Shown here in pieces: positions 6,398-13,006 of a DNA stretch of 13,156 bases. The number at the start of each line of letters is the position of its first letter. Position 1 is the stretch's first letter. Below the pieces are notes generated by a model. That model searched no databases and was not told the origin of the DNA. It saw only the letters and a list, made by a program, of their open reading frames with translations. The translations under genes were made by a program, and so were the position numbers. The stretch comes from JBEVMS01 sp040508515 (GTDB lineage: Bacteria > Pseudomonadota > Gammaproteobacteria > Xanthomonadales > Rhodanobacteraceae), in contig JBEVMS010000335.1 of NCBI GenBank assembly GCA_040508515.1, positions 1 to 13,156 on the forward strand, given 5' to 3'.

Positions 6398-7986
6398 GGG
6401 GCGCCCTCCAACGTCGATTCACCGGTGGCCTGCTTGCCCAGATAGGACGCACTGACCGCCTGCGGCGTGATGGCGTCGCCGCTAAGCTCAGCGACGATGT
6501 TGCCTTCATAAATGGACAGAACGCGGTCGCACAGGCGCACCAGTTCTTCGGTTTCCGAGGAGATCACCAGTACGGCCAGACCGGCGCGCGCCATGTCTTC
6601 GATCAACTCGTAGATTTCTTCCTTGGCGCCGACATCGACGCCGCGGGTCGGCTCGTCCAGGATGGCCACGCGCGGCCCGGTGGCCATCCACTTGCCGAAC
6701 ACCACCTTTTGCTGGTTGCCGCCGGACAACTCACGCAGCGGCTGATCCAGACCCGCGCAACGAATGCGCAGATCGCGCACCGCCTTGGCACTGATCTGCG
6801 TCTCGTCGCTGCTACTGAGCAAGCCGGCGCGCTGGCGCACGCGCTCCAGCAGGCCGGAAGTGATGTTCTGGGTGATCGTCATCGGCAGCACCGCGCCATG
6901 CCGGCCGCGATCTTCCGGCACATAGACCAGGCCCTTGCGGATCAGCGCGTGACATGCGATGCCGGTGATCGGCTCACCGCCCAGACGCACCTCGCCACCG
7001 TCGGGACGACGAATTCCAAAAATGGTCTCGGCAATTTCAGTACGACCGGCGCCGACCAGTCCGGCCAAGCCCAGCACTTCACCGCGATGCAGGGTGAAGT
7101 CGATATTTTCAAAGCTCGGCTTGTGCGCCAGTCCGGCCACTTCGAGCATTGGCTCGGTGGTGGCGCAGCTACTTGTGCGACGAGGCACGTCACGCATTTC
7201 GCGGCCGACCATCTGCGACAGCAGACGGGCGCGATCGAACGCGCCGCGCTCGGCCTGATCGACCAGCTTTCCATCGCGCAGCACCGCGATGTCATCGCTG
7301 ATCTCCATCACCTCTTCGGTGCGATGGCTGATGAAACTCAAGGTGCAACCCTGCGCGGTAAGCCGGCGCATGATCGCGAACAGGTTATCCACTTCATACG
7401 AGGTCAGCGGCGAGGTGGGCTCGTCGAACAGGATGATACGGCAGTCGTGCAGCAGCGCCTTGGCGCATTCGACCAACTGCAACTGCGCGATGCTCAGCGT
7501 CTTGGCGCAACTGTCGATGTCGATATCTAGCCCCAGCGTATCGAGCACGTTGCGCGCGCGGCGGCGCACATCGCTCCAATCGACCCGGCGCAAAAAGCCT
7601 CCCGTCAGCGGCAGCCGTCCGACGAACATCGTCTCGGCCACGCTGAGCTCCGCCATCAAGAGCGGCTCTTGCGGCACCAGATGAATGCCGTGCGCGTGCG
7701 CCGCATGCGGCGAAGCCAGTTTCAGCGGTTCGCCATTGAGCGCCAACGCACCTTCACTGGGCTGCAACTGGCCGGCCAGCACCTTGAACATGGTCGACTT
7801 TCCGGCACCGTTCTCACCCATCAGGGTCAGTATCCGGCCGGGGCGCAAGGTCAGATCGATGCCGCGCAGCACCTGCACCGGCCCGAAGCGCTTGACCACA
7901 CCATGCGCGCTCAACACGGCGTGCTCGACCCGCGCTGTCGACGCGCTGGCGTGTGGATGATTTGAAGCCTTCGCTGCTACCTGCAT
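6394..7986 (-). CDS. Sugar ABC transporter ATP-binding protein with two nucleotide-binding domains (RbsA/RhaT type)
   Basis: This 530-residue cytoplasmic ATPase has two ABC cassettes. The first has Walker A GENGAGKST (57-65), signature LSIAQ and Walker B ILFDEPTSPLT. The second has the usual degenerate Walker A (GLVGAGRTE), an intact LSGGNQQK signature and Walker B AILDEPTRGVDVGAKEE. Lack of a proper second Walker A is normal for this family. I chose ATG 7986. The promoter -10 is at 8044-8049, which puts the in-frame ATG at 8076 upstream of transcription and inside the operator. AGAGG about 9 nt upstream is a modest ribosome site. It is the first gene of a six-gene operon and energises the two permeases that follow. 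Confidence 0.9.
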   Translation of the reverse strand: MQVAAKASNHPHASASTARVEHAVLSAHGVVKRFGPVQVLRGIDLTLRPGRILTLMGENGAGKSTMFKVLAGQLQPSEGALALNGEPLKLASPHAAHAHGIHLVPQEPLLMAELSVAETMFVGRLPLTGGFLRRVDWSDVRRRARNVLDTLGLDIDIDSCAKTLSIAQLQLVECAKALLHDCRIILFDEPTSPLTSYEVDNLFAIMRRLTAQGCTLSFISHRTEEVMEISDDIAVLRDGKLVDQAERGAFDRARLLSQMVGREMRDVPRRTSSCATTEPMLEVAGLAHKPSFENIDFTLHRGEVLGLAGLVGAGRTEIAETIFGIRRPDGGEVRLGGEPITGIACHALIRKGLVYVPEDRGRHGAVLPMTITQNITSGLLERVRQRAGLLSSSDETQISAKAVRDLRIRCAGLDQPLRELSGGNQQKVVFGKWMATGPRVAILDEPTRGVDVGAKEEIYELIEDMARAGLAVLVISSETEELVRLCDRVLSIYEGNIVAELSGDAITPQAVSASYLGKQATGESTLEGAP

Positions 7987-8043
7987 TTCGACGACGCCTC
8001 TGCTGCCAGCCCACGCATTGCGGGCTTTGCCAAAGCGAGCAGG

Positions 8044-8072
8044 ACTATAGGTCAGCCAAAATGGTAGCGCAA
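8044..8072 (-). promoter_or_regulatory. Promoter of the ABC operon
   Basis: On the minus strand TTGCGC (8067-8072) and TATAGT (8044-8049) are 17 nt apart. The -10 is good and the -35 keeps TTG. Transcription would begin near 8037 and give a leader of about 50 nt before ATG 7986. The operator at 8062-8075 covers the -35 entirely, which fits repression by blocking RNA polymerase. Confidence 0.65.
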
Positions 8073-8075
8073 TCA
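8062..8075 (-). promoter_or_regulatory. LacI-family operator 2 (TGATTGCGCTACCA)
   Basis: Half-sites TGATTGC and TGGTAGC surround a central CG. The minus-strand sequence is identical to operator 1 at 13 of 14 positions. Immediately upstream the five bases CGCTT and GAA also match operator 1, giving 19 identical bases in a row. It overlaps the -35 of the ABC operon promoter. Confidence 0.8.
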
Positions 8076-8481
8076 TTCAAGCGTTAATTCGAAATATCTT
8101 GAATGCTGCATAGCAGCACAAATATCTGCCAAGTGCCCATGCATCGCTCGGTTTTTAGCCTAATCCGAACCATCTAGCCCTCGGTTGCGACGATCAACCC
8201 ATTATTGCAGCGCATCATGCCTGCGTAATGACAGTCGACCGGGAAAACTCCTTCATGCTCCTGGCGGCGTGCTCCTGACGGGATCGGCGCCGCTTTTTTT
8301 CGCCTCGCCGCGCATCGATGATGCACAAAGGACACCCAAAGCAGGCCGCCAAGCAGACCGCCTGCGATGCCTCGCCAAGGTCGCCATGCTCCTGCCCAGC
8401 GCATGACTTCGATGACTGACCTTGCCTCACGGTGCTGGAAAGGCGCGCGCGGTTGGGGGATGATTCCTGGCGCGTTCGTTT
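8076..8481. other. Long non-coding stretch between ABC operon promoter and lacI operator
   Basis: About 400 nt show no convincing gene. The short frames here have no ribosome site or family resemblance. Visible structures are a perfect inverted repeat TGCTGC-ATA-GCAGCA at 8104-8118, a weaker GGTTG/CAACC repeat at 8183-8199 and a T7 run at 8293-8299 without a proper stem before it. The region may hold an activator site for the operon, the lacI promoter, or a decayed gene. Confidence 0.4.
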
Positions 8482-8495
8482 TGATTGCGCAACCA
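8482..8495 (+). promoter_or_regulatory. LacI-family operator 3 (TGATTGCGCAACCA)
   Basis: Half-sites TGATTGC and TGGTTGC agree at 6 of 7 positions. The site lies 66 nt before the start codon of the LacI-family regulator and agrees with operators 1 and 2 in TGATTGCGC and in the later A and CA. This points to autoregulation. I could not place a convincing -35/-10 pair around it. Confidence 0.75.
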
Positions 8496-8561
8496 TGCGC
8501 CCGCAAAAACCGCCCGGCGATGAATGTCCCAGGACGATTCACGAAGGAGGAAGGACAGCCC

Positions 8562-9584
8562 ATGCCACTGGCCACCATGCGTAGCGATCGCACGATCACC
8601 TTGAAACATGTCGCGGCGCTGGCCGGGGTATCGCCTATCACGGTGTCGCGTGCGCTCAACAAACCCGACACGGTTTCGGCCAAGCTGCGCGACAAAGTTC
8701 AGCGTGCGGTGGAAGAGTTGGGCTACGTGCAGAATCACGTTGCCGGCGCCTTGGCCTCCGCCGGCTCCAACATGATTCCGGTGGTGGTGCCCTCACTGTC
8801 CAACACCGTTTTCATCGAGGTCGTCGCCGGCATCCAGGAAATCGCGCAGAAGGCCGGTTACCAGTTGATGCTGGGCAATACCGAATACGACTTGGAACGC
8901 GAGTACGAATTGATTTCCACCTTTCTTGGCTGGTCGCCGCCGGGTTTGATCATCGCCGGCATGCGCCACCTGGAGCGCACGAGGAATCTGCTCAAGCGCT
9001 GGGGCAAGCCGGTGGTGGAAACGATGGAATATGGCGCCCAGCCGCTGGATATGAATGTCGGCCTGTCGCACTACCAGGCCGGCGAGGTAATGGCGCGGCA
9101 TCTGGTCGAACGCGGCTACCGGCAGATCGGCTTCGTGGGCTGCCAACTCAAGGCCGATTACCGCGCCTGGCAGCGCTACAAAGGCATGGATCGCGTGCTG
9201 GCCAAAAGCGGACTCATGCGGCGCCCGCCGATCGCGATGGAGCAGGCCTCCAGCGCCATGCTCGGTGGCGACGCCCTGCTGCAGGCGCTGAAGCTGCATC
9301 CTGACCTGGATGCGATCTTCTTCGCCAACGACGACCTCGCGGTCGGTGCGATCCTGCGCGCCCAGCGCGAAGGCATTGCCGTGCCCGCGCGCGTGGCGAT
9401 CGCCGGCTTCAATGGTCTTGGCATGGCCGAGCTGGTGCAGCCCACGCTGACCACTATCGCCTCGCCACGGCTGGAGATTGGCCGCATCGCCGCGCGGCAG
9501 TTGCTCGATCAGCTGAGCGGCCGGCCGCCGCGGCGACGGCGGGTGGATGTGTCATTCGAGCTGAATACCCGGCAAAGCACCTGA
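8562..9584 (+). CDS. LacI-family transcriptional regulator of the sugar-acid locus
   Basis: This 340-residue protein has an N-terminal helix-turn-helix TLKHVAALAGVSPITVSRAL (13-32), a hinge segment NHVAGALAS (58-66), then a periplasmic-binding-protein-like effector domain with FANDDLAVGA near residue 250. The wording is closest to the gluconate-repressor (GntR/IdnR) branch of the LacI family. The start ATG 8562 is preceded by GGAGGAAGGA; the frame is open for 65 codons upstream but that stretch contains the operator and is rejected. The gene is divergent from the ABC operon. Three matching operators in the window make it the likely local repressor of ltnD/otnC, of the ABC operon and of itself, released by an imported or early pathway compound. 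The effector is unknown. Confidence 0.9.
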   Translation: MPLATMRSDRTITLKHVAALAGVSPITVSRALNKPDTVSAKLRDKVQRAVEELGYVQNHVAGALASAGSNMIPVVVPSLSNTVFIEVVAGIQEIAQKAGYQLMLGNTEYDLEREYELISTFLGWSPPGLIIAGMRHLERTRNLLKRWGKPVVETMEYGAQPLDMNVGLSHYQAGEVMARHLVERGYRQIGFVGCQLKADYRAWQRYKGMDRVLAKSGLMRRPPIAMEQASSAMLGGDALLQALKLHPDLDAIFFANDDLAVGAILRAQREGIAVPARVAIAGFNGLGMAELVQPTLTTIASPRLEIGRIAARQLLDQLSGRPPRRRRVDVSFELNTRQST

Positions 9585-9611
9585 AACACCGCCAGCATAA
9601 AAAATGTTGCA

Positions 9612-9641
9612 TTGCACCAAAAGCCCCGCCACGCGTTAAAC
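9612..9641 (+). promoter_or_regulatory. Possible promoter for thioesterase gene
   Basis: TTGCAC (9612-9617) and TTAAAC (9636-9641) are 18 nt apart, in the 97-nt gap after the lacI gene. Transcription would begin about 35 nt before ATG 9682. I saw no clear terminator for the regulator gene in this gap. Confidence 0.4.
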
Positions 9642-9681
9642 TGGCTTCTGTTTCCTGGTGTTTGAACGGTCCCCGGTCCCC

Positions 9682-10083
9682 ATGAGCCTCGCCCCGATGA
9701 ATTTCCGTACCCGCAAATGGGTCAAGCCGGAAGACCTCAACCCTAACGGCACCTTGTTCGGCGGCAGCCTGCTGCGTTGGATCGACGAAGAGGCGGCAGT
9801 CTACGTGATAGACCAATTGGGCAACGCCAAGGTGGTCACCAAGTACATGTCCGAGATCAACTTCGTCAGCTCCGCCCGACAAGGCGACATCATCGAGATG
9901 GGCATCAGTGCCACCGCGTTCGGCCGTACCTCGATTACCCTGCGCTGCGAAGTGCGCAACGTGATCACGCACAAAAGCATCCTGACCATCGACAAGATCG
10001 TGTTCGTCAACATGGGCGCCGACGACCTGCCCGCACCGCATGGACGCAGCGCCCCGGAGGGCGGCGCCCACGGCCTGCCCTGA
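9682..10083 (+). CDS. Acyl-CoA thioesterase (hotdog fold, YciA-like)
   Basis: This 133-residue single hotdog-domain protein has the family block DLNPNGTLFGGSLLRWIDEEA near residues 19-39, where the NGTLFGG turn and following acidic residues shape the active site. Then come KYMSEINFVSSARQGD and TSITLRCEVRN strands. Such enzymes hydrolyse acyl-CoA to free acid and CoA in the cytoplasm and work as oligomers; chain-length preference cannot be read here. Starts are ambiguous: GTG 9658, ATG 9682 and ATG 9697 are in frame and none has a good ribosome site. ATG 9682 suits the promoter position. It is followed by the rlmI-like gene on the same strand and is not part of the sugar regulon. Confidence 0.82.
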   Translation: MSLAPMNFRTRKWVKPEDLNPNGTLFGGSLLRWIDEEAAVYVIDQLGNAKVVTKYMSEINFVSSARQGDIIEMGISATAFGRTSITLRCEVRNVITHKSILTIDKIVFVNMGADDLPAPHGRSAPEGGAHGLP

Positions 10084-10087
10084 GCCC

Positions 10088-10102
10088 CCGCGCGAAGCGC
10101 GG
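10088..10102. terminator. Short hairpin after thioesterase gene
   Basis: CCGCGC-GAA-GCGCGG gives a perfect 6-bp stem with a 3-nt loop, 4 nt past the thioesterase stop. There is no T run, so its role as a terminator is doubtful. Confidence 0.3.
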
Positions 10103-10116
10103 CGGCCAGCAGCCGC

Positions 10117-10122
10117 TACAAT
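10117..10122 (+). promoter_or_regulatory. -10 element (TACAAT) for a probably leaderless rlmI-like mRNA
   Basis: TACAAT matches the -10 consensus at 5 of 6 positions and ends 6 nt before the ATG at 10129. Normal -10 to start spacing places the first transcribed base on or next to that ATG. No ribosome site precedes the ATG, which agrees with a leaderless message. No good -35 is visible. Confidence 0.55.
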
Positions 10123-10128
10123 GCGCCG

Positions 10129-11325
10129 ATGACTATGCCTTCCGATTCCGGCGCCACGCCCGCCGACGCCCTGCCTGTAATCCGTCTCAAATCCGACCGC
10201 CGACCCGGCCACCCCTGGGTCTGGTCGGCCCAGGTCTACAAGCCCGAAGCCCGGCTGCCGCCCGGCAGCGTGGTCGAAGTGGTGGACGCCAAGGGCAACT
10301 TCGTCGGGCGCGGCTTCTGGAACGGGCATGCGCGCATCGCACTGCGCCTGCTCAGCAACGATCCGGCCGAGGTTATCGACGCCACCTGGATCGGCGCGCG
10401 CATCACCCGCGCCGTTGAGCTGCGCCGCGAACTGCTGACGCTGGACCAGGTCACCGACGCCTGGCGCGTGATCAACAGCGAGGGTGACGGACTCTCTGGC
10501 CTGGTCGTCGATCGCTACGCTGACATCCTGGTGATCGAATATTTCGCCGCCGGCATGTGGAAATTCCGCGAGGCCATTCACGCCGCCCTGCTCGAACACT
10601 TCCCCGGTGCGCGCCTGTACTGGTTCGCCGAGAGCCATGTGCAGAAGCAGGAATCGTTCGACTGCCGAAGCCCCGAAGCGCCGGCAGCGGTCGAGGTGCA
10701 CGAGCACGGTCGGCGCTTCCACGCCGCGCCGGGCGCCGGCCACAAGACCGGTTTCTTCGCCGACCAGCGCGACAACCGCCACCACTTCGCCCAACTGGCC
10801 AAGGGAAAACGCGTGCTCGACCTGTGCTGCAATGCCGGCGGCTTCGCCGTGCACGCACTGGCCGCCGGCGCGCGCGAGGCCGTGGGCGTGGACATGGACC
10901 CGGGCATCCTGGAGATCGCTCGCGCCAACGCGCAAGCCAACGGCGTCGACGTCAGCTTCCAGCAGGCCGACATCTTTGACTGGCTGCGCGACGCCGCCGC
11001 CCGCGGCGAGCAGTACGACGCGGTGGTGCTGGACCCGGCCAAGCTCACACGCGATCGCAGCAAAGTGTTCGACGCGCTGAAAAAATACTTCGCGATGAAC
11101 CGCATGGCGCTGGAAGTGATCCCGCCCGGCGGTCTGCTGGTCAGCTGCTCGTGCACCGGTTTGGTCAGCGAAGCGGATTTTCTGGAGATGCTGCGCCGGG
11201 TCGCGCTCAATGCGGGCCGCGAGATTCAGGTTCTGCATGTCGCCGGCGCCGGCGCGGACCACCCGGTGCGCGCCGATGTCCCGGAAGGGCGTTACCTCAA
11301 AGCGGTGTTCTGTCGCATCCACTGA
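10129..11325 (+). CDS. rlmI: 23S rRNA m5C methyltransferase, RlmI-like (class I SAM-dependent)
   Basis: This 398-residue protein has the RlmI layout. An N-terminal PUA domain (GHPWVWS to about residue 85) leads to a linker with SEGDGLSGLVVDRY. The catalytic Rossmann domain has SAM motif I VLDLCCNAGGF (229-239), acidic VGVDMD, motif IV VVLDPAKL with Asp302 (DPPK in most relatives) and motif VI SCSCTGL with Cys340 and Cys342. The E. coli enzyme methylates C1962 of 23S rRNA; the same role is inferred. Length agrees with the family (about 396). The start is ATG 10129; ATG at 10135 is also in frame. It is 45 nt after the thioesterase gene but seems to have its own promoter. Confidence 0.85.
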   Translation: MTMPSDSGATPADALPVIRLKSDRRPGHPWVWSAQVYKPEARLPPGSVVEVVDAKGNFVGRGFWNGHARIALRLLSNDPAEVIDATWIGARITRAVELRRELLTLDQVTDAWRVINSEGDGLSGLVVDRYADILVIEYFAAGMWKFREAIHAALLEHFPGARLYWFAESHVQKQESFDCRSPEAPAAVEVHEHGRRFHAAPGAGHKTGFFADQRDNRHHFAQLAKGKRVLDLCCNAGGFAVHALAAGAREAVGVDMDPGILEIARANAQANGVDVSFQQADIFDWLRDAAARGEQYDAVVLDPAKLTRDRSKVFDALKKYFAMNRMALEVIPPGGLLVSCSCTGLVSEADFLEMLRRVALNAGREIQVLHVAGAGADHPVRADVPEGRYLKAVFCRIH

Positions 11326-11335
11326 TGCCAGACGC

Positions 11336-11360
11336 CGATGCCGTCCCCCGGGCGGCATCG
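11336..11360 (+). terminator. Hairpin downstream of rlmI-like gene
   Basis: A perfect 8-bp stem CGATGCCG/CGGCATCG with a 9-nt loop starts 10 nt after the stop codon. The loop CCCGGG part may pair further. No T run follows, so this is a possible Rho-assisted or processing site rather than a clear intrinsic terminator. Confidence 0.45.
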
Positions 11361-11424
11361 AGTCCCCCGACATCCGTGACGCAGTCGCTCGCCAGCGCCC
11401 TCGCCACCACGCACAGTAAGCGAT

Positions 11425-11445
11425 GCTGAGCGCCGTATGCTCAGC
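11425..11445. repeat. Inverted repeat before the FAD monooxygenase gene
   Basis: GCTGAGC and GCTCAGC form perfect 7-bp arms around GCCGTAT. The repeat covers the alternative ATG at 11437 and a TATGCT box that might be a -10. It lies 33 nt before the preferred start at 11479 and could be an operator or a 5' hairpin. Confidence 0.4.
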
Positions 11446-11478
11446 CCATCACTCCGTAGCAAACCATGGACTCGCCGC

Positions 11479-12606
11479 ATGACTTCGCCCCGTATTCTTA
11501 TCTCTGGTGCCGGCGTCGCCGGTCTCAGCCTGGCACGCCGACTGGAGCAGTTGGGCATCGCGCATGTACTGATCGAAAAGCGCGCCGCCGCCCCGATCAG
11601 CAGCGCCGGCATCGCGCTGCCGTTCAACGCCATCCAGGCGCTGCGCCAACTGGGTTTGGCTGAGCCGGTGCTGGCTGCGGCGCATGAGGTTTCCGAAGTC
11701 AGCTATACCAAAAAGGACGGCCGCGTGCTGGGCCGGGCCAACCTGCGCGACGCGCCGCTCAATCAAGACAAGTTCGTCGCGATGCGGCGCAGTGATCTGC
11801 ACGCGATCCTGATGGACGGCATCGCGCCGCGCATCCATTTCCAGACCACCATCGAATCGTTCGACGCGCGTCCCGATGGCGTGCAGGTGAACAGCGCCAA
11901 TTCCGCCGTGCATGGGCATTACGACTTAGTGGTGTCCGCCGAAGGGATTCATTCGGACCTGCGCCAACGCAGCTTTGCTGACGAGACCACCACGGTGGAT
12001 CACAACGTCGCCAACTGGCGCTTCGTGGTCGATTATCCCCAGCATGGCCTGCAGCCGATTTACATGTTGGCCCGTAGCGAAATGTTCATGGCCTATCCGA
12101 TCGGGCCTGACGCGTTGTATTGCTACGCCCATGTTTATGATGACGCGCGCCACTACGCCAAGCGCGATCCGCAGCAAAGCTTACGCCACTTGTTCGGCGG
12201 CTTCGGCGGCCAGGTCGGCGCCATTCTCGACCGCCTGGGCGCGCAGCCGATAGTCAGCGGGCGCCTGGAGTCGGTGGTCAAGCCTTACTACGCCAAAGGC
12301 CGCATCGTGTTTATCGGTGATGCCAGCAACGCCTGCTCGCCGCTGCTCCAGCAAGGCGCCGCCTGCGCCTTCGAGGACGCGCTGTGCCTGGCCGAGCAAC
12401 TGCATGTACACCCGGTGGATGGCGCGATCGAGGCCTATCAAAAGCTGCGCGCACCGCGCGTCGACTGGATCGTGAAGGCCTCCGACGGCCCACTGAAAAT
12501 GATGAAGATGATGCGCAGCCCGCTGGGCGCCTTCATGCGCAACATGCTGATCCGCCGCAAGGGCCCGCTCAACGCCCACGGCTGGAAAGAACTCGCCTTG
12601 CGCTGA
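11479..12606 (+). CDS. FAD-dependent monooxygenase (PHBH-like group)
   Basis: This 375-residue flavoprotein has an N-terminal GAGVAG FAD fingerprint (10-15) with Glu33 ending beta-2, a MRRSDLHAIL segment, a variant DG motif DLVVSAEGIHSDLR (from 149, with Glu155 for the usual Asp), and the GD motif IVFIGDASNACSPLLQQGA (Gly280/Asp281). The usual P-x-x-G-Q-G after the GD motif reads P-L-L-Q-Q-G here. Family members hydroxylate aromatic or polyketide-like substrates with NAD(P)H and oxygen; this substrate cannot be predicted. The start ATG 11479 puts the FAD fingerprint at the normal distance; ATG 11437 lies inside an inverted repeat. Neither has a clear ribosome site. Neighbours are unrelated, so it appears to stand alone. 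Confidence 0.8.
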   Translation: MTSPRILISGAGVAGLSLARRLEQLGIAHVLIEKRAAAPISSAGIALPFNAIQALRQLGLAEPVLAAAHEVSEVSYTKKDGRVLGRANLRDAPLNQDKFVAMRRSDLHAILMDGIAPRIHFQTTIESFDARPDGVQVNSANSAVHGHYDLVVSAEGIHSDLRQRSFADETTTVDHNVANWRFVVDYPQHGLQPIYMLARSEMFMAYPIGPDALYCYAHVYDDARHYAKRDPQQSLRHLFGGFGGQVGAILDRLGAQPIVSGRLESVVKPYYAKGRIVFIGDASNACSPLLQQGAACAFEDALCLAEQLHVHPVDGAIEAYQKLRAPRVDWIVKASDGPLKMMKMMRSPLGAFMRNMLIRRKGPLNAHGWKELALR

Positions 12607-12685
12607 GCCTCACACGGCGCCCTCGGCCCTCGCCCCGGCGAAAAATCGAAGCACGACGCGGCAGCCACCATGTCGCGTCGTTACC

Positions 12686-12699
12686 GCCGTTTAGACGGC
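12686..12699. terminator. Small hairpin between convergent genes
   Basis: GCCGT-TTAG-ACGGC makes a perfect 5-bp stem with a 4-nt loop, touching the stop of the minus-strand membrane protein gene. No T run follows. The 92-nt gap between the convergent genes shows nothing better. Confidence 0.3.
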
Positions 12700-12866
12700 T
12701 AAGGCCTGCGCTGGTTGAAAAACATCCCGATGCCCGCCGCTACCAGGATCAGCGGCCACCAGGTGCGCAGCAGCGGAATGAAATCGATATCGGCCAGGCC
12801 CAGATTGCGCAGCAGAAAGATCACGCCGATCACAATCAGGATAATGCCGGGAGTGCTGAACTTCAT
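12699..12866 (-). CDS. Small membrane protein, LiaI/LiaF transmembrane-domain type (DUF5668-like)
   Basis: This 55-residue protein has two hydrophobic helices (about residues 7-21 and 35-49) joined by NLGLADIDFIPLLRTWWP and ending in FFNQRRP. The GIILIVIGVIFLLRNLGL and WWPLILVAAGIGM pattern is that of the LiaF-TM/DUF5668 group, found as single small proteins or as N-termini of envelope-stress sensors. Function alone is unknown. I prefer ATG 12866, with GGAA a few nt upstream; ATG 12884 is in frame but overlaps a TATTAT box (12883-12888) that may be the -10. It is divergent from the exported protein gene at 13007. Confidence 0.75.
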   Translation of the reverse strand: MKFSTPGIILIVIGVIFLLRNLGLADIDFIPLLRTWWPLILVAAGIGMFFNQRRP

Positions 12867-13006
12867 CGGTGTTCCGGTACGCATAATAAAGAGTCGCCAT
12901 GGTTCAAACGGAGCGTTGCTGACGGTGAATCGCTCAGCGCCGGAAGGCCCCGGCGCCCGGCAATGCTACCCTCTTTGCGCCCTCGGCAAGTCCTGGAGTG
13001 ACGCGT

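Noticed and set aside
6343..7530. Plus-strand open frame of 395 codons opposite the ABC ATPase
   Set aside because: The sense strand has both ABC cassettes intact. The antisense product is rich in Gln, His and Arg with no known fold.
3215..7986. Autoinducer-2 (Lsr) quorum-signal import system
   Set aside because: The receptor resembles LsrB, but two recalled ligand residues differ, no lsrK/F/G lies nearby, and the operon shares operators with tetronate genes.
8280..8299. T7 run after GGCGCCGC as an intrinsic terminator
   Set aside because: The only self-pairing sequence is an 8-bp palindrome with no loop, so a stable stem ahead of the T run cannot form.
8174..8738. Possible small genes in the lacI upstream gap (frames at 8185-8406 plus, 8174-8695 minus, 8427-8738 minus)
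   Set aside because: No ribosome site or family motif; the minus-strand frames run into the lacI coding region, and one contains the operator.
9454..11373. Long minus-strand open frame of 639 codons opposite the thioesterase and rlmI-like genes
   Set aside because: It is antisense to two genes with clear family motifs, has biased low-complexity composition and no recognisable domain. Such frames arise by chance in GC-rich coding DNA.
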